Shown piece after piece: positions 33,234 through 40,450 of a stretch of DNA of 64,000 nt. The position numbers were made by a program, and so were the translations under genes. The notes beneath the pieces were generated by a model. It did not search any database, was not told where the DNA came from, and worked only from the letters and a program-made list of their open reading frames with translations. Source of the stretch: Armatimonadota bacterium (GTDB lineage Bacteria; Armatimonadota; Zipacnadia; JAUWAU01); NCBI GenBank assembly GCA_030601885.1, contig JAUWAU010000003.1:124001-188000 (forward strand), given 5' to 3'. Position 1 is the stretch's first letter. Each line of letters starts with the position of its first letter.

Positions 33234-35309
33234 TTATGGCCTCGCGGGAATGGGGGAAGTTGGCGCGCGGCCGGTCTGCCCTCTCATGGCGTTGACGGCG
33301 AACTTGAGCATGATGTTGACGTTCCGCAGCTCGTGGCCTTCGCCGGCGACGTAGTCCACCAGACTGCGGGTGACGCCCCGGCCGTGCTCGGCGATGAACT
33401 CGGCGTTCTCCGGGGCCTCGGCCGACGTGGCGGCGGCAAGAGCCAGCGCAATGTCGCCGTAGCTGTGCCCGGCGCGTCGCAGCCTGGCAACGTCGTCGGG
33501 CTCCATTGCCATGAAGGAGCCGAGAAGCCCGTCGTACATGTTCTCCAGATACGCATCGGCCCCAGCGGTCAACACGTCGATCTCGGCCACCAGCGTCCTG
33601 GTGCGCGCCGATTCGGCCTTCTTGCGCTTTTCGCGCACCCGCCTGGTGGCCTCTTTGCCGCGGACCTCGGCGTTCGCGAGGCTATCCTTGACCACCTGTG
33701 GACTGGTCCGCTCTTCCCCAAGCAAGGCCCCGTACACCAACTCGGCCGTATTCTGTGCCACGCGTGCGGCGTTCTTCACCTGCGCGATAAGCTGCTGGGA
33801 CTCCTCGGCCGTCAGCTCACGCAGCTCCTGCGCGGCTCTCTCGCTCTCTCTGATCGCCTCAGCCAATGCCTGCACGCCCGCTGTATCGGCCATACCCTCG
33901 GCGAGGCCTCGCCGCAGACCCGACTGTGCCGCGCGAATGACATCCGCTGCCCGCGCCGCCGTATCGCGCATCTCAACGTGCATCGCCTCGACTGCATATA
34001 CCGCCTCGTTGCACCTGCTCACAGCTCGGTCCACGGCTGTTATGAGATCGGTCCCCTCGTCACCGACCGTGGCAGCGCCCTCGTACAACCCATTGATGGT
34101 GCGCAGCGAGGCAATGGTGTTCTTCTGGGCGGGAAGCGCCGCTTTATCGGCCGCATTCACTCGGATGGTAACATCGGCCTTCGCCGCCGACGCACTGCGA
34201 ATAGCCTTATCCGCCGCCGCCAACGCCTCCTGGGCTTCCGCTCGCCGTTTTCCCGTCAGCGGCAGCTTCGCAATGCGACCCGGTGCTGCATCTGCCTTCG
34301 CCAGGGCCATTTGGAGCTCGGAATTGTCCGGTTGCCGCCGGAGCGCGGCGCGGTAATGCTGAGCCGCCAGATCGGTCTCACCGCGCAGCATATAGGCATC
34401 GGCAAGCCCAACCTGCGCCTCAACCGAACCGCCGTCTGCAAGAAGCCCCTGCTTGAACTTGCCGATGGCATCAGCAGCCCGATATCGGGCCAGGTACCCC
34501 CTGCCGATAGTGACGAGCGCTTGCACGTTGTCGGTATCGAGCTCGGGGAGCGCCTTGGCGCGGGCGATGCGCCGCTCCAGCGGCGGGTGCGTCATGAAGT
34601 ACAGCTCCAGGTTCGACGGCTTGTGCTTCCGCTGCTCAGTGAGTGTGTGGAAGAAGTCGATCTCGCCCTGCGGGTCGTAGCCAGTCCGGTACGAGAGCTC
34701 CACGCCCTCCTTGTCTGCCTGCAGCTCATCTTTGCGGGAGCGCTTCAGGAACTGCAGATTCAGGAACAGGCCGCCGACGGTTCTCGTCACGTCGCTCTGT
34801 TTGGCGAGCGCTATTTGCGCAATGGTGCCCCAGATGATCTGCTTCTTGAATGAACGGATGGAGTGCCGCCGGACGATGTGCCCCCATTCGTGGGCCACCA
34901 CACCGGCGATTTCGTCCTCTGACTCGGCGGATTCCAGCAGCCCCGTCGTGAGATAGACGTGGCCGTATGGCACGGCAAAGGCATTCACCAGGTCGGTGTC
35001 CAGGACCTTGAAATTCACCGGTACCTTCTCGCTGGTGCGCCGTGAGTTCTCCGCCGTTGCCGCCCCCATGTTCCCCACCCAGTCGCGTATAAGCGGGTCC
35101 TCAACCACTCGGTAGGTGGACTCGACCTGTTTACTGACCACCTTGCCCATGCTGCGTTCGATGTCGTTCTCCTCGCAGCCAGTCGTGAGCAGTAGCGCAG
35201 CCAGCAAGACAAAGAGGACGATAAGACGAGGCACGGAGCGCAGCACTGCCGCTAGGCACTGCACTTGGCTCCCCGTACTCCGACCGACCGCGACCGATAA
35301 GGCGGCCAT
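33234..35309 (-). CDS. M48-family metalloprotease lipoprotein with TPR and long helical tail
   Basis: 691 residues from ATG at 35309 (AGGGGG about 8 bases upstream). The hydrophobic leader ends LLTTGC, so Cys45 may be lipidated. The peptidase domain has the zinc motif HEWGH (residues 140-144) and the third ligand Glu195 in ELQAD, the HExxH...ExxxD pattern of M48 proteases such as BepA/LoiP. TPR-like repeats follow (VEAQVGLADAYMLRGETDLA; AAQHYRAALRRQPDNSELQM). The last about 300 residues are a helical Ala/Glu-rich region with no recognised domain. It is likely a periplasmic quality-control protease. The long helical tail is unusual for the family. Confidence 0.85.
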   Translation of the reverse strand: MAALSVAVGRSTGSQVQCLAAVLRSVPRLIVLFVLLAALLLTTGCEENDIERSMGKVVSKQVESTYRVVEDPLIRDWVGNMGAATAENSRRTSEKVPVNFKVLDTDLVNAFAVPYGHVYLTTGLLESAESEDEIAGVVAHEWGHIVRRHSIRSFKKQIIWGTIAQIALAKQSDVTRTVGGLFLNLQFLKRSRKDELQADKEGVELSYRTGYDPQGEIDFFHTLTEQRKHKPSNLELYFMTHPPLERRIARAKALPELDTDNVQALVTIGRGYLARYRAADAIGKFKQGLLADGGSVEAQVGLADAYMLRGETDLAAQHYRAALRRQPDNSELQMALAKADAAPGRIAKLPLTGKRRAEAQEALAAADKAIRSASAAKADVTIRVNAADKAALPAQKNTIASLRTINGLYEGAATVGDEGTDLITAVDRAVSRCNEAVYAVEAMHVEMRDTAARAADVIRAAQSGLRRGLAEGMADTAGVQALAEAIRESERAAQELRELTAEESQQLIAQVKNAARVAQNTAELVYGALLGEERTSPQVVKDSLANAEVRGKEATRRVREKRKKAESARTRTLVAEIDVLTAGADAYLENMYDGLLGSFMAMEPDDVARLRRAGHSYGDIALALAAATSAEAPENAEFIAEHGRGVTRSLVDYVAGEGHELRNVNIMLKFAVNAMRGQTGRAPTSPIPARP

Positions 35310-35397
35310 GTGTGAGTTCCCCCTCGGGCGCCCGTTGGGCACTTCTTGGACATACCCAACGCACCACTTGTTCCCTTGTACCCCGTTGCGCCTGGGA

Positions 35398-35601
35398 TTA
35401 TGTGACAAAAAACACGGGCCAGATGTCTGCAGCGTCACCGTATTGGCCCTCGTTGAGCCAGTGGGCGTAGGTGGCTCCCCGGGCAAGATCCGGCCACCGC
35501 CGCTCGGCAGTGTACATGAAGCTGGCGGCCTTGGCCGCTGCGGCCTCGTACGCCGCAAAAGCCACGGCCGCTGCAACGAGAACGAATAGCTGGTTTACCA
35601 C
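35398..35601 (-). CDS. Possible small membrane or exported protein
   Basis: 67 codons from GTG at 35601; AAAGGA lies 10 bases upstream, which is good support for a short gene. The product starts with a hydrophobic segment (LFVLVAAAVAFAAYEAAAA) followed by a polar, aromatic tail (RRWPDLARGATYAHWLNEGQ, then YGDAADIWPVFFVT). It lies 88 bases upstream of the M48 gene on the same strand and may be co-transcribed. Family unknown. It could also be a fragment of a longer decayed gene. Confidence 0.42.
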   Translation of the reverse strand: MVNQLFVLVAAAVAFAAYEAAAAKAASFMYTAERRWPDLARGATYAHWLNEGQYGDAADIWPVFFVT

Positions 35602-35851
35602 AGCCCCGCCATCCTTTGCGTAGCGTTGATTTCCTCCATCCCGCGGGGTGTCCCTCTGTGCGGCACGTCAGGCCCGCCTGGGGAGGAGGAACCAACAGCC
35701 GTGCAGAAGACATCGCTTTTGAGGACAGCCCAAGTAACGGCCCTGGGCGATATCTACGCGCAGAGGCCACAAGCACACCACGTCCGGCTCCCTGGAGGAG
35801 CCGCCAGCATTGCGGACTCTCCGTCCGCCACTGAAGTCGGAGGCGATGTAA

Positions 35852-37186
35852 ATGTCGATCACGGGGAATGCAGTAATCGGCCAATCGGGCGGGCCGACGA
35901 TGGTGATCAATGCCAGCCTCGTCGGCGCCCTTCAGGAGGCGAAGAAGCACGAGGAGATAACCGGTTTCTACGGGGCTATGAACGGTATAGAGGGGGTGCT
36001 GCACGAGCGTCTCGTGGACCTGTATGCTGCTACGGACGAGCAGCTCGAGGCGCTGCGCTACACGCCGTCGGCCGCCATCGGCACAGTGCGCCTGAAGATA
36101 GACGACAGGGACCTGGAGCGCGCCCTCGATGCCTTTGAGGCGCACAACATCCGCTACTTCTTCTACGCGGGCGGGAACGATTCGCAGCAGACGTCGCTGA
36201 GCCTGTCCGACGCCGCCGGGGCACGCGGCTACGATCTCATCTGCATCGGCATCCCCAAGACCATCGACAACGACCTGCCGAACACCGACCACTGCCCGGG
36301 CTACGGCAGCGCCGCGCGCTTTCTGGCCTGCGCCTTGACCTTCGCCGGGAAGGACAACGAGGCGTTTCGCGACATCCAGATCACCGAGTGCATGGGCCGC
36401 GACAGTGGGTGGCTTACGGCCGCCACCGCGCTGGCTCGGGGAGATGAGGGCGAAGCGCCGCATCTCGTCTACCTGCCGGAGGTGCCCTTCGACGACGAGA
36501 AGTTCATTGAGCAGGCATTGACGAAGTACCACCAGTACGGTCGCTGCGTCATCGCGGTCTCTGAGGGCATACGGTATGCGGACGATGAGGGTCAGCCCGA
36601 CAAGAACCAGCTTGTGGCCCAGCGGTCAACATATACTGACGCCTTTGGCCATCCGCAGCTCGGCGGTGTCGCTGAGTACGTGGGCAACCTGCTGGAGGAC
36701 AAGCTCGGCTTCAAAGTGCGCAGTGACAAGCCCGGGACTCTGCATCGCGCCTTCATGCTGTGCGCATCGGCCGTGGATCTGGAGGAGGCCTACGAGGTGG
36801 GCCGCAAGGCCGTGGAGCTGGCCGCCGGCGGCCAGACGGGACAGATGGTGACCCTCGTGCGAACGTCCGAGGCTCCGTACGAGTGCACCACGGGCATTAC
36901 CGAGTTCGAATACGTCGCCGGCGGGAAGCGCGACATACCACGGGACTGGATCGCCGACAGTGGCGCTGACGTCAAGGAGGACTTCGTCCGGTACGTCCGC
37001 CCGCTGGCCGGCAGCACTGCTCTGGAGATCCCAAGCCTCGCCGACGCCGTGCCGCGCTACTCGAGCCTGGAGCTGCCCACGATAGAGCCGAAGCTCGGCG
37101 ACTACGTGGACTCACGCGGCTGGTGGCTGGACAAGACGGACGGTCGGTGGCTGCGGTGCGACTGGAATACGGAGCGGCACGTGTAG
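35852..37186 (+). CDS. PPi-type 6-phosphofructokinase, copy 1
   Basis: 444 residues; ATG at 35852 with GGAGGCGATGTAA upstream. It phosphorylates fructose 6-phosphate in glycolysis, and reversibly if PPi is used. The substrate loop is GGNDS (107-111) with Asp110 where ATP-type enzymes have Gly, and PKTIDND (135-141) has Lys136 where ATP-type enzymes have Gly. Both substitutions are hallmarks of pyrophosphate-dependent enzymes. MGRDSGW is conserved. A paralogue lies 1.2 kb downstream with a toxin-antitoxin pair between them. The C-terminal 40 residues (YVDSRGWWLDKTDGRWLRCD) are absent from copy 2. Confidence 0.92.
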   Translation: MSITGNAVIGQSGGPTMVINASLVGALQEAKKHEEITGFYGAMNGIEGVLHERLVDLYAATDEQLEALRYTPSAAIGTVRLKIDDRDLERALDAFEAHNIRYFFYAGGNDSQQTSLSLSDAAGARGYDLICIGIPKTIDNDLPNTDHCPGYGSAARFLACALTFAGKDNEAFRDIQITECMGRDSGWLTAATALARGDEGEAPHLVYLPEVPFDDEKFIEQALTKYHQYGRCVIAVSEGIRYADDEGQPDKNQLVAQRSTYTDAFGHPQLGGVAEYVGNLLEDKLGFKVRSDKPGTLHRAFMLCASAVDLEEAYEVGRKAVELAAGGQTGQMVTLVRTSEAPYECTTGITEFEYVAGGKRDIPRDWIADSGADVKEDFVRYVRPLAGSTALEIPSLADAVPRYSSLELPTIEPKLGDYVDSRGWWLDKTDGRWLRCDWNTERHV

Positions 37187-37221
37187 CGCCTGCGGTGCTG
37201 TGACTGCGAACCGAGACTGAG

Positions 37222-37259
37222 CACGATTTGTGCTCAAATGAGCACAAATCGTGTATAAT
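37222..37259 (+). promoter_or_regulatory. Palindromic operator overlapping the TA promoter
   Basis: A perfect inverted repeat with 14-base arms, CACGATTTGTGCTC (37222-37235) and GAGCACAAATCGTG (37240-37253), separated by AAAT. A perfect -10 TATAAT (37254-37259) follows immediately. The -35 region (TGCTCA at 37231-37236) lies inside the palindrome, so a bound repressor would occlude RNA polymerase. The following gene begins with a winged-helix domain, making autoregulation likely. Confidence 0.85.
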
Positions 37260-37277
37260 GGTCTCGGAGGTGTAATC

Positions 37278-37892
37278 ATGACTTCCGCGCCACGAACCTG
37301 GGGAGAACGCGCGTTGTGCGACCTTTTTGGCTCCGAGGCGCGAGCGAAGCTCCTGGCGTGGCTTTGCGGCCCGCCGCCAGCGCCGACGCATCTGCGTGAG
37401 ATGGCTCGACGTGCCGGACTGGCCTACACTGCCGCACGCCGCGAAGTCTCACGCCTCGAGAACCTGGGGATGGTCGAAGCTGAGCGCATTGGGCGCGCGA
37501 AACGGTATCACCTGGTGGAAAGGTTCCCGCTACTGCCGGGCCTGCGTCAGATCATCCGCCACGCCGTGGGCCTCGTGCCCCGTTTGCGTGAGTTGCTGGC
37601 CAACGAGTCCGTTGACGTGGCGTTCATCTTTGGCTCTATGGCGGCGGGCACGGACCAAGCTGGAAGCGATGCTGATCTGATGGTCATCGGCGACATCGAC
37701 AGTGCGCGCCTGTCGGAGATCTGCAGCGAGGCAGAGAAGGGGACGGGGCGCGAGATCAGCCCGATCGCCTACCGGACTACGGAGTTCCGGCAGATGCTGG
37801 GAGAGCCGAGCAGCTTCCTGTCGGGCGTCATGCGGCAGCCGAAGATCTTCGTGAAAGGTGACGAAAACGCCTTACAGCGCCTTGGAAAATGA
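37278..37892 (+). CDS. Winged-helix + MNT nucleotidyltransferase antitoxin
   Basis: 204 residues; ATG at 37278 after GGAGGTGTAATC. Residues about 12-80 are a winged-helix DNA-binding domain (LREMARRAGLAYTAARREV as recognition helix; GMVEAERIGRAKRYHLV as wing). Residues 110-200 are a minimal nucleotidyltransferase with Gly119-Ser120, Asp131 and Asp133, exactly the GSx10DxD motif of MntA-type antitoxins, which transfer AMP to HEPN toxins. The gene overlaps the HEPN gene by 35 bases. The fused HTH and the palindrome at the promoter suggest it represses its own operon. Confidence 0.87.
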   Translation: MTSAPRTWGERALCDLFGSEARAKLLAWLCGPPPAPTHLREMARRAGLAYTAARREVSRLENLGMVEAERIGRAKRYHLVERFPLLPGLRQIIRHAVGLVPRLRELLANESVDVAFIFGSMAAGTDQAGSDADLMVIGDIDSARLSEICSEAEKGTGREISPIAYRTTEFRQMLGEPSSFLSGVMRQPKIFVKGDENALQRLGK

Positions 37893-38340
37893 CGGCCACG
37901 TCAGGCGCCTGTCGCTGACGGTCCGGGAGCGAAAACGGCGAGTCGAGGAACTCTTGGCGGTTGCCGACCGGGAACTCGAGGACGCCGCGCTGGCGGGTCG
38001 TTCAGCCGACGGCCGACACAACAGCGCCTACGCGGCAGCGCGCGCGGCCGCAGAGGCGGTCATGACGGCTGAGGGATATCGGCGCGGTCGTGGCGAGGGG
38101 CAGCATGTCGTCGTGTTCGATTTCCTGGCGTTGGTCGAGGAGGGACGATTCGCACGAGAAGCAGCCTTATTCGACCGGGCGCGCAGGCTTCGCAACGTAA
38201 CCCAATACGAGCGTGCCGGGGTCGTGTCACCGTCCGCTGCTGATGACGCTCTGCGGGCGGCGCGAGGATTCGTGGCCGAGGTGCGTTGCTGGTTGGTCGA
38301 CCGGCGGCTGGAAAGCTGCGGTCACAATACACTCACTTAA
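37858..38340 (+). CDS. HEPN-domain protein, putative toxin of the MNT-HEPN pair
   Basis: 160 residues from GTG at 37858; the overlap with the MNT gene implies coupled translation. It is a four-helix HEPN bundle by pattern (ELLAVADRELEDAALAG; NSAYAAARAAAEAVMTAEGY; FDRARRLRNVTQYERAG). The expected RNase motif Rx4-6H appears as Arg112-Asn113-x3-Tyr117, with Tyr replacing His. HEPN proteins with RNxxxY exist, and their RNase activity is less certain. As the partner of an MNT antitoxin it is most simply a toxin whose Tyr could be an AMPylation target. It lies between two phosphofructokinase genes, outside their likely regulation. Confidence 0.82.
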   Translation: MTKTPYSALENDGHVRRLSLTVRERKRRVEELLAVADRELEDAALAGRSADGRHNSAYAAARAAAEAVMTAEGYRRGRGEGQHVVVFDFLALVEEGRFAREAALFDRARRLRNVTQYERAGVVSPSAADDALRAARGFVAEVRCWLVDRRLESCGHNTLT

Positions 38341-38355
38341 GGGGGCGGATACAAG

Positions 38356-39567
38356 ATGGCTGCGACACTCAAGGGAAATGCCATCGTCGCACAATCCGGC
38401 GGGCCGACGGCTGTGATCAACTGCAGCCTCGCCGGCGTCATCCAGGAGTCGCAGAAGCACGATGCTATCGAGCGGCTGCTGGGGTCCAAGAACGGAATCT
38501 TCGGAGTTCTCAACGATGAGCTGTTCGACCTCAACCAGGAGGACGCCGCCACGGTTGAGGGCCTGAAGCGGACGCCAGCATCCGCTCTGGGCACCACGCG
38601 CTACAAGCTCCAAGATGATGACTACGAGCGCATCCTGGATTGCTTCAAGCGCTACAATGTGCGCTACTTCTTCTTCAACGGCGGCAACGACTCGATGGAG
38701 ACGTGTCACGTCGTCGGGCAGCTCGCCGCTCGGGAGAACTACGAGCTGCGGTGCATTGGCGTGCCCAAGACGGTTGACAACGACCTGGCCGTCACCGACC
38801 ACTGCCCCGGCTACGGCAGCGTCGCCCGCGCCATCACCATCATGACCATGGACGCCGGCAAGGACAACGAGGCCAGCTACAGCACCGACACGGTCAAGGT
38901 CGTGGAGACGATGGGGCGTAACACCGGCTGGATCGCGGCCTCGACCGGGCTGGCGCACGAGACCGAGGAGGACGCGCCGCATCTCGTCTACCTGCCCGAG
39001 CGGCCCTTCGCGGCGCAGAAGTTCCTCGACGACGTGCAGGGCTGCCTGGACAGCATCGGCCGCGCGACCATTGTGGTCTCCGAAGGCCTCGTGGACGAGA
39101 ATGGCGAGTACATCACCGCCCAGAGCGCCGCTGACAGCGAGTTCTACCAGGACGCCTTCGGACATGCGCAGCTCAGCGGCGTCGGGGACGCGATATGCAA
39201 GCTGGTGGAGGGCAAGCTGAACGCCAAGGCGCGCTTCAACAAGCCGGGCACCTCGCAGCGCAACTGCATCATGGCGCAGTCCAAGACCGATGCCGAGGAA
39301 GCGTACATGGTGGGCGCCGCCGCCGTGGAGGCGGCCGTGGGGGGCGAGACCGATAAGATGGTGACGCTGGTGCGGGAGTCCAACGACCCCTACAAATGCG
39401 TCACCGGCCTCTGCCCCACCGAGCAGGTCGCGGCCGCCGAGAAGAAGATGCCCGACGAGTACATCAACGAGGCGGGCAACGGCGTCACGGAGGCGTTCAT
39501 CGACTACGTCCGGCCCCTGGTGGGCGACCTGCCGAAGTACGTACGCCTGAAGCGCGTGTCGGCGTAG
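38356..39567 (+). CDS. PPi-type 6-phosphofructokinase, copy 2
   Basis: 403 residues; ATG at 38356 with a purine-rich AAGGGGGCGG upstream, only 15 bases after the HEPN stop. Same motif set as copy 1: GGNDSMETCH, PKTVDND and MGRNTGW, so again Asp/Lys of the PPi-dependent type. It lacks the C-terminal extension of copy 1. The two copies are diverged, with identical motif blocks but many substitutions. They may differ in substrate range (for example sedoheptulose 7-phosphate) or regulation. Because of its spacing, this gene could be read from the toxin-antitoxin promoter. Confidence 0.92.
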   Translation: MAATLKGNAIVAQSGGPTAVINCSLAGVIQESQKHDAIERLLGSKNGIFGVLNDELFDLNQEDAATVEGLKRTPASALGTTRYKLQDDDYERILDCFKRYNVRYFFFNGGNDSMETCHVVGQLAARENYELRCIGVPKTVDNDLAVTDHCPGYGSVARAITIMTMDAGKDNEASYSTDTVKVVETMGRNTGWIAASTGLAHETEEDAPHLVYLPERPFAAQKFLDDVQGCLDSIGRATIVVSEGLVDENGEYITAQSAADSEFYQDAFGHAQLSGVGDAICKLVEGKLNAKARFNKPGTSQRNCIMAQSKTDAEEAYMVGAAAVEAAVGGETDKMVTLVRESNDPYKCVTGLCPTEQVAAAEKKMPDEYINEAGNGVTEAFIDYVRPLVGDLPKYVRLKRVSA

Positions 39568-39573
39568 CGACCC

Positions 39574-39602
39574 TTGACCGGTGCTGTGATGTGCGATATA
39601 GT
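39574..39602 (+). promoter_or_regulatory. Promoter upstream of the kor operon leader
   Basis: -35 TTGACC at 39574-39579 and -10 TATAGT at 39597-39602, 17-base spacer, one mismatch to consensus in each box. It begins 7 bases after the phosphofructokinase stop. Transcription from about 39609 would give a leader of roughly 460 nt before korD, or a short RNA if the hairpin at 39772 terminates. Confidence 0.65.
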
Positions 39603-39642
39603 AGCGGTCCTCTCACGATCCGGCGGGTTCGTCCGGGCCCGA

Positions 39643-39659
39643 GCGGCGCGCAGCGCCGC
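39643..39659. terminator. GCGGCGC hairpin in the kor leader
   Basis: Perfect 7-bp stem GCGGCGC/GCGCCGC with a 3-base loop, no T-tract. It may end the phosphofructokinase transcript or be a leader structure. Confidence 0.35.
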
Positions 39660-39771
39660 CCAGCAACCAACCGGCGACCCACCTCATGCTTCATGCCCTT
39701 GACAAGCAAGTCCATTCTCCTGCGGCGAGGCTGCTCGCCCGCTCCAGTACACGATCAGTGTTCGTCAACAA

Positions 39772-39792
39772 GGGAGGCCGTTGCGGCCTCCC
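39772..39792 (+). terminator. Terminator-like hairpin in the kor leader
   Basis: Perfect 9-bp stem GGGAGGCCG/CGGCCTCCC around TTG, followed by ATTTGCTGT. It sits about 165 nt after the predicted start of transcription and 274 bases before korD, a suitable place for an attenuator or for the end of a small RNA. The T-tract is weak. Confidence 0.5.
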
Positions 39793-40066
39793 ATTTGCTG
39801 TACGGACGGAACGGCAGCGACTCTCGGGGGCGCGGTCGCACCCACACCGGGAGCACAGAAGGACAGGCCCTGGGCAAGCGTTGCGTCGGGGGCGCCTCCG
39901 AACGCAGTGAAGTGGCGAAGCAGTACTCCGGAAGTGTGTGGGTACCCTTCCAGAGGGATACGTCCGCAGCCCGGAGAGAGACTGCATCGGGAGGCGGGCG
40001 GCCGCAGGCATGACGCGGCCGCGCCCGTTGCCGCCCGGCGTTTGGTGCGTATAGAGGGAGTCACGT

Positions 40067-40450
40067 ATGACGAAACCCAGCATTTGGTCCCCGGGTGGAC
40101 GAAACGCCCGCAAGGAGCTCCGCATATCCAAGCCCAACATCTGGACCCGCGGCGGACGGATCGTGCGTGCGGACGAGGCCGTCCGCAGGGACTCAGCCGT
40201 GGCCACAACAGAGGAAGCGCCGGTCAAGAGGCGGAGAAAGCGAAAACATACAGTGCTCATTAATGAGCCGTGGTGCAAGAACTGCGGCATCTGCAGCGAG
40301 TTTTGCCCCACGGGCGCGCTCGAGGATGCCGGCCACGGGGAGCCGCACATCACCGACATGGACCTGTGCAACGGCTGTCAGCTCTGCGTGGTGCGCTGTC
40401 CGGATTTCGCTGTCGTAGTCGAGGAGAGGAACACTGATGATGGCGGCTAA
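40067..40450 (+). CDS. korD: 2-oxoacid:ferredoxin oxidoreductase, ferredoxin-like delta subunit
   Basis: 127 residues; ATG at 40067. The C-terminal half has two CxxCxxCxxxCP clusters (CKNCGICSEFCP and CNGCQLCVVRCP), each binding a 4Fe-4S centre, that pass electrons from the catalytic subunits to ferredoxin. It is the first gene of korDABC and overlaps korA by 14 bases. An unusual about 60-residue N-terminal extension contains two imperfect copies of KPxIWxxGGR (KPSIWSPGGR and KPNIWTRGGR) followed by a basic KRRRKRK patch. The delta-subunit assignment is firm; the extension is unexplained. Confidence 0.9.
   Translation: MTKPSIWSPGGRNARKELRISKPNIWTRGGRIVRADEAVRRDSAVATTEEAPVKRRRKRKHTVLINEPWCKNCGICSEFCPTGALEDAGHGEPHITDMDLCNGCQLCVVRCPDFAVVVEERNTDDGG

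Noticed and set aside
39795..40060. T-box, RNase P or SRP RNA in the kor leader
   Set aside because: A TGGGTACCC segment and scattered purine motifs caught attention, but the defining conserved elements of these RNAs are not present in the right order.
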